From positions 186,001 to 250,000 of the forward strand of contig NW_024468253.1 in NCBI RefSeq assembly GCF_002104995.1: a stretch of DNA of 64,000 nucleotides. Reading direction: 5' to 3'. The notes under the pieces were generated by a model. The model was not told the DNA's origin. It made no database searches and saw only the letters and a list, made by a program, of their open reading frames with translations. This DNA is from Linderina pennispora. Its lineage: Eukaryota; Kickxellomycota; Kickxellomycetes; Kickxellales; Kickxellaceae. Below, in pieces: positions 56,167 through 64,000 of the stretch (position 1 is its first letter; each line of letters opens with the position of its first letter). The translations under genes and the position numbers were made by a program.

Positions 56167-59100
56167 ATGTCCAAAAACTTGACCCTCGCTAATTCGGACG
56201 GGTCGCTGCCAGCACCTCCGTCTAGCGTAACCATATCAGGCGGTGCCGAAGTTGCTGTTGGCGGTAAGTACCATTTTTCGTGTTGTTTGAATTCAAATAG
56301 TGTATTCTTTGTTTGAGCCCATGTATACTTTAAATCATGGCATCCCAATCTTGACGCCATGCCTGCTTGGTTTGGCTCTGATGCCCCATATACGCGTGGT
56401 GCTGTTGCATCATCCTCTCCTTTCTCGTATATCTCGTTGGTAAATTGCTGTGGCTTTGTAATCTGTGTGTCTTCCTCGTGGTCTCTGACATCTTGTAATT
56501 TCCCACTCCCTTCGCCCAAGCCAAGGCACTGCCCTGGCCAAATCTCTTGGGTGCGGAATGTTGCACACATCGTTTTTTGCTCGTTTTTTGTGTTTACAAG
56601 GCAAATATTGTTGTGTTTTGTGTGAGGCCCCCTGCCCTTCATTCTCAACATCAGAATCAACCTGAAATAGTGTTTTTTTTTATAATATCCTCCCTTGCGA
56701 CATTTCCTCCCATCTCGACTTATTGCATGGCACTCGTTGGCGTTCCGTCAAAGGGGTGTGTCCTGTTTTTTTATTGCTGCTATACACGGTCGACATTAAT
56801 GTCTACATTTCGATTGTCCCGTGGGTCATCATCAACCAAAGACAGGCCAGTGGGCGCAGTACCATATGCCCTACGGAATCTTATGCCTGACCTCGGTGAG
56901 TGGGAAATGAGGGCGCGGAGTTCACGTGGCCATGGCTGTCATCTCGCAGCTTTTTTTTCCTAATTTGCTCATGAAAACCGGTGCTGGCCAAGACACTATA
57001 TACGCATGCGCTTTTATTTGGAATTATTGATGCAAGGCATCTGGATGCTTAACTGTTTGCATGTTTTTATGTGTAGACTTTGTGTATATGACGCCCGAGT
57101 ACCCCGAGGAGCCGTACTATATTGGGCGAGTCATGGAGTTTGCGTACGTTTCGCGTGTGCGGCAACCCAAGCCACTGGTGTCGACCTTAGTACAGTCAAA
57201 GTCCGTCGACGTCCTGATGCGCGACGAGCCAAAAGAGACGAGCGCATTCCTTCATCAGTGCAGCTGCGGGTTCGTCTGGGGTGGTTCCAGCGGCCACGCG
57301 ACCTGCCCCTGACGCGTGTCCGGGCCAAGGACACGCGTTTGCTGGTGGCCACGATGTACTCGGATCTCAACCCAGTATCGGCGATCAAGGGCAAGTGCTT
57401 TGTGCGGCATACATCGGAGATTGCGAACCAGGATGTGTGGAAGGAGCAGCCGCACCACTACTACTACTCGCAGCTGTTTGACCGGTACAGCACGCGGCTC
57501 TACGACATCATCCCGGTGTCACAGATCCGCAATGCGCCGCAGGAGGTGTTGCAGAAGCTGCACGACACCTACCAGTTCATCTTCGCCGAGAACCAAAAGA
57601 TCACAGATCTGATCAACATGCGGCGGGCGTGCATCGTGTGCGCCAAGTGGTGCAGCATCAGCGAGTCTCTCAAGTGCTCTGTCTGCGAAAAGCACTACCA
57701 CATGCAGTGCCTGGATCCCACCGATAACGCGCAAGCCCAGCAAGGGGTACAGCTGGCAGTGCGCGGCATGCATGCGGCGTATCCAGGCCAGGCGGCTTAG
57801 GGAGTCAGCAGACGTTTCCACCGACGAAGCTCCATCTGACACCAACGAAAAGCGGACTACCCGGCAGCAGGCGAGTAATGACGACCACGTAATCGCGCTG
57901 CGCTCAGCCCATGCCCAAACTCAGGCTAATGCGTCAGACAATGAGTCCCGCAGTGGCAACAAGCGCATACGGCTAGCACACAATGACTCTAGGCACACAG
58001 ACGGAGCCGGGAACACCGGTGCCGCGGCCCAGGAACCTTGGGCTGTGGCCGTTCCGGTACTTTGGGATAAACACAAACATCGATGATGTGTTGCATGATG
58101 ATGAGCGGATCTACCCACGCGCCGTCAGCCGCATCGGGCCCAAGTACCAGGCCATCATCCCCGAGATGGTGTCGACCAAGCGGACCCGAGCTTGACCAGG
58201 CACTGACGCAGAAGCGCACGGACTACATGGCCAAGCGTGGTCTCACTGAGATGTCGTCGTTGCGCGAGAGCCTGCATGGTAGCGGCAGACATGGGGGGCA
58301 CCGCGGCAAAGACATGGGCAAGGGCCATACAAAGAACGCTGAGCAGCTCGATCGTGTCTGGGACGAGATCGAGATTCGCCGGGGCAACCACGACGAGCAG
58401 CTGTTCTTCCGGCAGCCGCCGTACCTGCCCGATGACGAGCTGGACATGTACATCAAATCGATCGTGCCGTTCCTGCGGCGGCACTTTGAGCCGATAACCG
58501 ACTTCACAATTCTCGACTGCCAGGATGCGGCGCTGCACGGGCTGTCAATCCACAACTATGACGTTGAGGAGGCGCTGATTCTAATCCCAGAGTCGCCCGA
58601 GAGCTACATCCGACCGCGCGCGCCTGGCGACATCTGGACAGCCGAGACACTGTCCAGGTTCGACGATAGTTTGCGCGAATACGGTTCCAACCTGCAGTCC
58701 ATCCATAACGGTATGCGCGATACCACCCGGCGTGCTATCACACTACACTACTACTTGGTTCGGCACAGCTCGCGCGGCAAGCACCTGCTGGAGGCGTACG
58801 ATAACCGCAGCCATGCTGGCCTCCGTCGACCCAACCTAGGCCAGGGCGAGAGTGCCGGGAATGTGCACCACGAGGTGTCGTCAGATGCCGGCGTCAGCAG
58901 CGTGGATGTGCCAGCCAGTACACCGCAGAGCTCGGGCATGGTTACCCGAGACCACTCGGTGAGCCGCGATACCGACTCATCGGCGACGCAGACGCGTTGC
59001 CTGAACTGCCATCGCGAGCGCGCTTCCCGCTGGTTCCCTGCCCCCTTTGAGCTGATCGGATACAATACGCGCAGCTCCAAGGCCTCGGGCATGCGACGTC

Positions 59101-60390
59101 TGGTGTGCGGCGATTGCCGGGACTACTGGAACTACTACGCAACTATGCCCGACCAGGACACCATTAATGCGCGCAAGCATATTGTCCAACACCAGACAGG
59201 CAATGGCCACAGCAACAGCAGCGCGTCACAGCACCCCCACCAGCTGTCGAGGGCTGCCAGAGCCGAGGAACGCAGCAGAGCCAAGGCCCGCGCCCAGCCA
59301 GCAGCTGTGGTAGCCAGGCCGCGCAACTCGGACCTCTGGCCACTGGTCGCCTGCGCGTTATGCACAGCGCCCACCGACTCGAGCCAGCCGGCGATGGCGT
59401 GCCAGGACTGTGGCATGTGCGTACATATGGGGTGCGCTGGATATCATGGTGCCCAGACCAAGCTAGCTGCCCGCCGCTGGCGCTGCGCTGTGTGCACCAA
59501 CCTCAACAACCCGGCGATCTCGATCAACTACACGTGCATTCTGTGCCGCAAGGAGGTCGACGTCAGCGACGGCCCGAAGCCCATGATGTGGCGCACCAGC
59601 GGTAACAACTGGGTGCATTCCATCTGTGCTCTGGCTGTGCCCGAGACAACGCTCTTTATGGTCAACGGTAGCATCGTCGTCAATGCGATCCCGACGATCC
59701 CCGAGAAGGCCTGGCACAAGCCATGCGGTGTCTGCCCGCAGCCCGACGGCGCTGTGGTCAGCTGCACGCACCGAACCTGCAGTCCATTCAGCGCACCCGG
59801 TGTGTGCCCAGATCTTCATCGACGAGGAATCCGATGAGCAGAAGCCCGTGCTCGTCGCGCGTGCCCGTGGCCGGACGATACTTGCCCGCGACGTGCTCAA
59901 AGATATCTCGGAGTTTGTGGCTGGCGGCGGCAAAATCGATATTGCCTTGCAGTGCGTCACCCACGCAGATATCGGTAGCGATCGCGATATCGACCTGCGT
60001 GCCACGGATCCCTTAGGCCGGTCCGTTTTGTCAGGGGTCGTCTCGACAAAGCTTGTGTCGACGCCGCATGCCCGCGGTGCCATGCTGCATTCGTCGCTGA
60101 TTAAATCGCGCAACGCAAAGATGCCGGCTGTGTCCAAATCGTCATCGGCTGCCAGCAGCCGGAGCAGCAGCAAGCGTGACGCGACGGGGAAGACAGTCAA
60201 AGTGTCTGTGGAGTGGCAGAAAAACCTGGATCCCGTGTGCGCTCACTGTGCGTCCAGCGTGTCGCCGATCTGGTGGCCGCTGACAACGGGCGGTTCAACA
60301 CGCCGCTCGCACAGCAGTGTCAGCGTCCTGTGCCACCGCTGCCATTCGTCCCACGCCAGCCAACCGAACGCATCGAATGTTGCTTCTTAA
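56167..60390 (+). CDS. SNT2: Snt2-like BAH/PHD chromatin protein (frame-broken)
   Basis: Nuclear chromatin reader of the Snt2 type, which in yeasts works with a JmjC partner and an Rpd3 deacetylase. Exon 1 (56167-56263) encodes MSKNLTLANSDGS..GGAEVAVG. An 813-nt intron (GTAAGT..GTGTAG, ends 57076) splices it to DFVYMTPEYPEEPYYIGRV, the start of a BAH domain. Then CFVRHTSEI..DVWKEQPHHYYY; a PHD finger (CIVCAKWCSISESLKCSVCE, HYHMQC); WGLWPFRYFGINTN and an ELM2/SANT-like part (ETLSRFDDSLREYGSNLQSI); a CxxC..CxxC GATA-like finger (CLNCHRERASRWFP..CGDCRDYW); a second PHD (CALCTAPT..CGMCVHMGC) and an extended PHD (CILCRKEVDV..WVHSICAL) to the stop at 60388-60390. Base slips near 57270, 57760, 58040, 58185 and 59780. 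Confidence 0.88.
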
Positions 60391-60432
60391 AAACAGACAT
60401 CTCTAATTTCTGATGAATGAGCTGTTTTTAAG
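60386..60432. repeat. 11-bp inverted repeat at Snt2-like stop codon
   Basis: CTTAAAAACAG (60386-60396) and CTGTTTTTAAG (60422-60432), 25-nt loop, overlapping the stop codon. It lies between the Snt2-like gene and the Fanzor relic. Confidence 0.75.
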
Positions 60433-60729
60433 TGCAGGTTCTTTTCAACTTCTCCCCGATAGTACATGCCCTTACGGAGAGAGAAGAATATGAAAGCTCG
60501 GACTGCCGTCTCTGACTTCACAAACATAATCAGCACTAGCTCACACCACAAAAAGCTTTAATACTAGAAATACTCTGCTTGCGATGCGAGCTCGGCTGCT
60601 AGTCAGCATGGGTTGACACGTCGATAAGAGCATCACGGCGAACCGGTCATTTGAACGTGTCGGATGGTTGTTGGTGCAATGGTGATCCTGGACATCTCCC
60701 ATCTTGGTGGCCTGCTCAGCGCACGCGCT
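60391..60729. other. 3' flanks of the Snt2-like gene and Fanzor relic
   Basis: 339 bp between convergent features. No gene. If the relic was a full element, its guide-RNA (omegaRNA) region would be expected in this stretch on the minus strand; I see no decisive structure. Confidence 0.4.
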
Positions 60730-61253
60730 TCAGCGCTGGTTCGCTGCTGTTGCACGCCTCTTGCGCGGGTTCTTTGTTGCCGGAGTAGTGCCGGAAGCAT
60801 CGGCAGCAATGGCCATAGAGCGACGGAGCCGTTCAGGAATACTGTCTGGAATCACAGAGTGACTGGAAAATGAGTCTGAAGTTTAGAACTGCTGCGAGAT
60901 CGCGGTTCAAGAGCCGAGACGAATAGGTTCGCCTGTATTGTGCCATGGCCCGCTTACATGACTCGCTTGTACAGCGGAGAAGGCCATGGCACTTCACAGC
61001 TGGGTTCTTCGATCTCTGGTAGGGCCGCGGATTGGGAACATGCCGGAATGTCTGCAGCGACTTTTCCCAGCAGAACGGGCACATCGACGATGTCCGGAAT
61101 TCGTCGATCAGATAGACGTCAAAGTCATAGTGCTTGAACTTGTCGCGCCATCCCTTGCCACGAATCGGCGCATGGTGTCGGGCTATCCGGCGCACTCCAA
61201 TTGCCGATGATTAATACCAGATCCAGACCGAGCTTGTAGTACTTTATATTCCG
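60730..61253 (-). pseudogene. 5'-truncated Fanzor (eukaryotic TnpB-like nuclease) relic
   Basis: Only the C-terminal ~170 residues of a Fanzor/OrfB protein remain. From an ATG at 61251-61253: KYYKLGLDLVLIIGNWSAP (the GNWS motif). After a slip near 61180: FDVYLIDEFRTSSMCPFCW (DEFRTS with the first CxxC of the zinc ribbon), LRCTSESC (second Cys pair), then SSRLLNRDLAAVLNFRLI, the RuvC-III-type NRDxxAxxN motif. After a slip near 60860 a basic tail (TKNPRKRRATAANQR) ends at the stop 60730-60732. Fanzors are RNA-guided DNA nucleases carried by eukaryotic transposons. The N-terminal part, including RuvC-I, is missing: 15 bp upstream is the stop codon of URI. Hence a relic rather than a working gene. 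Alternative: another OrfB zinc-ribbon transposase. Confidence 0.78.
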
Positions 61254-61268
61254 CATGTTTAAACACAT

Positions 61269-62876
61269 CTAATCCTGCTCCAGCCCCATCCTGCGCGCCT
61301 TGAACCTCGACATCTTCTTTGGCGCCTCTGGCACCGGTGCTGTCGGAGGCCGGTCCTGGTGGATAACCGCTGGCGGCTTTGGATCACGCTCCACCGCTGA
61401 CACTGGGTCTTTCGGCTAGCTCAATCCTGCTGTACCCATCCTCGAGATCTGTGTCCTTGACTGCCTGCTTTCTGTCAGCAAATCGGATGCCTGGCGTGTT
61501 CTCCAGCACCTTCTCCGCAACGGTCGCAGCATCGTCCAACTTGCCCGCCTGACATTTTGGCGAACCGCATACGCGCATATGCCTGTGAGATCTCTCGCGA
61601 GTGCATGTCCTCGTCAACCATGTCCTCCGTCACCTCCGCCACCTCTTCGCGCTCGACAATCGCCGATTTGACGGGCCGCGAGGCCTTGGGTGGCCGCGCC
61701 TTGGCAGTATTCGGAACGAACTTGAGCTGGGGCCTTTCCTCGTCGATGACCTGGATTTTGGGCGTGGGTGTACCAGATTCGCATCCCGCTGAGGCGAATG
61801 GCATCAATAAGACCCGACACCTTCTTAACCTCTCCTTCATCGTCTTCGTCGCCGATGCCCAGGAGATCGGTGCTGGTCGGCACATGAGCCACCACTGTGC
61901 TATCGAATTTGACCGATTTGCCTTGTTGGGCCATTTTGACCACCGATGGTTTCACGTCGGGGCCAGCGGGTGTGCGCGGCTTAAGAATGCTCTTTCTGGG
62001 CGCACTTGGCTCGGTGTTAGATGGCGGGCCACTGAACCTCTCGACAATGTTCATTCTAAAGTCGTCGTTGTCGTCGCCATCACTGTCATCGCTGTCCGAG
62101 TGAACAGGGGGGCGGATCGGATCGTTAAAGTCGTCATCATCGTCGTCTTGTGCTGCGTTCATGCGATCCTCGTCAGAAAACGCATCGCCATCCTCATCGC
62201 CATCAACTTCTTCCTCAGCCTCCTCGTCCTCAGCCTCCTCCTCGTCCTCGTCGTCGTCCTCGTCTGAATCAAACTGGTCGAGTAGATCAAGCAGCCGCTG
62301 TTCATCTTTGCCCACCTTGTTGCGGTCAGCCTTGGTCTGCTTCATAGCACGCTCCCTGACACCCTGCAGCGCCTTCTGCTGCTGTTCGTCAATCTCCTCA
62401 ATCTCCTCAATCAGCGTCTCCCGCAGATGCTCGTCGGTAACTTCCTCCTTAATATCAACAAAACGCTCCCCGTCTTCATTGAACTGCGCCTCCTCCAGCT
62501 CGTCCCTGACCCCCATGTTTTTGCGCTTGTTCAGCTGCCGGATCTCCTTTTCGGTCTCCTTGATCTTGGTGATGACAAATTCCTCGCGCCGCTTGGCAAT
62601 CATCGCCGCTTGCATGGCCGACCGTTCGACAAAATAGTTGTCGCCCAACAAAACCAGGATCTCGTTGGTGTGCACCAACGAGCCCGGGAAAAACGCCAGC
62701 GGGCCGGCTGGAATCATGGCCGGGTAGCGTGTCTCTTGGGGCAGCTCGCGGAGCGTGCGCTGCAGCTGGTGGTATTCGGCTTTGAACTTTGTATACTGCG
62801 ATAGCGCTTGCTCCCGCGATGCAATGTCCTTGTCCAGATACTGCTGGTACTTTCCAATGTCTGCAGGGTCGCTCAT
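61269..62876 (-). CDS. URI1: URI/Bud27 unconventional prefoldin (frame-broken at 3' end)
   Basis: Prefoldin-like cochaperone that binds Rpb5 and assists RNA polymerase assembly. The ATG at 62874-62876 (MSDPADIGKYQQYLDKDIAS) is preferred over the in-frame ATG 48 bp upstream because the prefoldin helix starts here. Helix 1 to ~40; beta-hairpin core (MIPAGPLAFFPGSLVHTNEI..LGDNYFVERS); helix 2 (AAMIAKRREEFVITKIKETE). Then a long acidic region (about residues 195-280, near-pure Asp/Glu) and the URI box (APRKSILKPRT). After a slip near 61790 comes VIDEERPQLKFVPNTAKARP, and after further slips near 61560 and 61400 a tail ending PKKMSRFKARRMGLEQD at the stop 61269-61271. Divergent from the XRCC3-like gene. 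Confidence 0.88.
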
Positions 62877-63102
62877 TTGTTCAGGGCTGGAAGTCGAAAG
62901 AGGAAATGCAAAATTGGCTTGCAAAGAGAAGGAAAACGTTTGGCTGGTGCCAGTTCCAAAACCTACGAAAAAAACCTTTCATGCTGATCGACTTTTGTGA
63001 GCCGGCTCAAAAATCTATAATCTAAAAATACAAGCGCCGCAGCTGCGTTTCGAACAAAACATCAACACCTCACTTCTCTGACATGCTTGCTTTGTTTCTT
63101 TA
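62877..63102. promoter_or_regulatory. Bidirectional promoter, URI / XRCC3-like
   Basis: 226 bp between divergent starts. AT-rich centre (about 63010-63030). No distinct box identified. Confidence 0.45.
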
Positions 63103-64000
63103 ATGTTGAAGGAAGACGACGAATTGCTTGCCAAATGCCTAGCCAGAACCGGCTGCGAAGAGCCACACCACTGTCTGCTCCTTCCGTTTGCTGATTTCAA
63201 ACGCGCAACCGGGCTTGGCGATTCCCAGGCCAAACACGCCTGGGCGCTGCTCGCCCACAAAGCCTACGATTGGCATGCACACCTTACCACAGCCAGCTCC
63301 CCACGCCTGGCAGATTCATGGATCCGTCTACTGGATCCCAACATAACGCAGTGTCTCAATGACGGCATACGGCTCGGTACAGTAACGGAAATTGTTGGCG
63401 AGAGCGCGTCAGGCAAAACCCAGCTCTGCATGCAATTGTCTATAGCTGCACAGCTACCGAGGGAGCTTGGTGGGCAGGAAGGCAAAGTCATCTACATATC
63501 GACTGAGGGTGCATTTCCAGCACATCGGTTGAAAGTAATGGCAGCAGCTTACGTCAAAGAGTATGCCGATAGAGTAGATGCAGGGCGGATTCCTGGACAG
63601 CATCAGCGTCGCCTGAGTTCGAGGATTGGGAGACCATGGGACACGCAATCCGGTACAAGGTCCCAGCACTTCTTAGCTACGGCCAGGTGCGTCTGGTAAT
63701 TGTAGACTCGATTGCAGCCCACCTGCGCTTTCGATACCGAGCAGGACTCTAGTAGTCGCACAGCTGGCGAGTTCTACAAGCAAAGATCTGGATTTCCTGA
63801 TTGAAGCCGGCCAGATGTTCAGAAGCTGGGCATCCGAGTACAACTGTGCCGTGGTGTGTGTAAACCAAGTCAAGGATGTGTTCGAATCAGCCGCAGTCGC
63901 AGCCAAGATTGCTGTCGGATGTCTCTGACATGTCAGTTGTCCCACAGACAGCCAAGGAACTGTGCTATAAGGATTTTCGCCGCACTGGGCATGAACAGCA
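63103..64000 (+). CDS. XRCC3/Rad57-type Rad51 paralogue, cut by window edge
   Basis: RecA-fold ATPase that assists Rad51 filament formation in homologous recombination. ATG at 63103; an N-terminal helical part (ADFKRATGLGDSQAKHAW) and then the ATPase core: LLDPNITQCLNDGIRLGTVT, Walker A GESASGKTQLCMQLS, QLPRELGGQEGKVIYISTEG and FPAHRLKVMA. After slips near 63594 and 63615: VPALLSYGQVRLVIVDSIAA (Walker B). After another near 63740: DFLIEAGQMFRSWASEYNCA and CVVCVNQVKD-type sequence. The Walker A form and YISTEGxFPxxRL fit XRCC3/Rad57 better than Rad51 or Dmc1. The 3' end lies outside the window. Confidence 0.85.

Overview
The window is nuclear DNA from a fungus. The genes are eukaryotic and fungal in type: a Snt2-like BAH/PHD chromatin protein, an Ecm29 proteasome adaptor, a Sec63 J-protein, mitochondrial malate dehydrogenase, a Mit_KHE1 protein, an Nrg1-like C2H2 factor and Pso2/SNM1. 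Introns are short to moderate (64-813 nt) with GTAAGT-type donors. FAM72, a cyclopropane-fatty-acid-synthase-like pair, two arsenite methyltransferases, a full Dicer and a Fanzor relic together suggest an early-diverging (non-Dikarya) lineage, possibly Kickxellomycotina. That placement is inference. Coding DNA is GC-rich; four long blocks (about 3.7-5.6 kb) hold no gene I can support.

Layout. 1-6.8 kb: a DUF202 membrane protein, two unrecognised two-TM proteins, SNM1/PSO2 (+), and a PH-domain protein (-) convergent with it. 6.8-11.3 kb: gene-free. 11.3-26.2 kb: a head-to-tail minus-strand series: Dicer, arsenite methyltransferase A, arsenite methyltransferase B, mitochondrial MDH, MCM-binding protein, Sec63. 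27.4-28.4 kb: a five-exon FAM72 homologue (+). 28.9-37.4 kb: two cyclopropane-fatty-acid-synthase-like genes in inverted orientation around a 4.5 kb gene-free spacer, sharing a near-identical 1.66 kb tract. 37.7-43.8 kb: ECM29 (+). 44.2-45.9 kb: a small membrane protein and a Mit_KHE1 protein (+). 45.9-56.2 kb: gene-free except for an Nrg1-like zinc-finger gene (-). 56.2-60.4 kb: Snt2-like gene (+). 60.7-61.25 kb: 5'-truncated Fanzor relic (-). 61.3-62.9 kb: URI prefoldin (-). 63.1 kb to the edge: XRCC3/Rad57-like recombinase (+), cut by the window.

Functional themes: genome maintenance (SNM1, MCMBP, XRCC3-like), RNA silencing (Dicer), arsenic handling (two methyltransferases, one with a Cys-Cys repeat tail), membrane-lipid modification (CFA pair), and protein quality control or translocation (Ecm29, Sec63, URI).

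Important caveat: many conserved genes are interrupted by one-base frame changes, nearly always one surplus base in a run of 2-5 identical bases. Removing that base restores the family alignment each time. I read these as sequence or assembly errors, so affected genes are reported as single loci spanning all frames.
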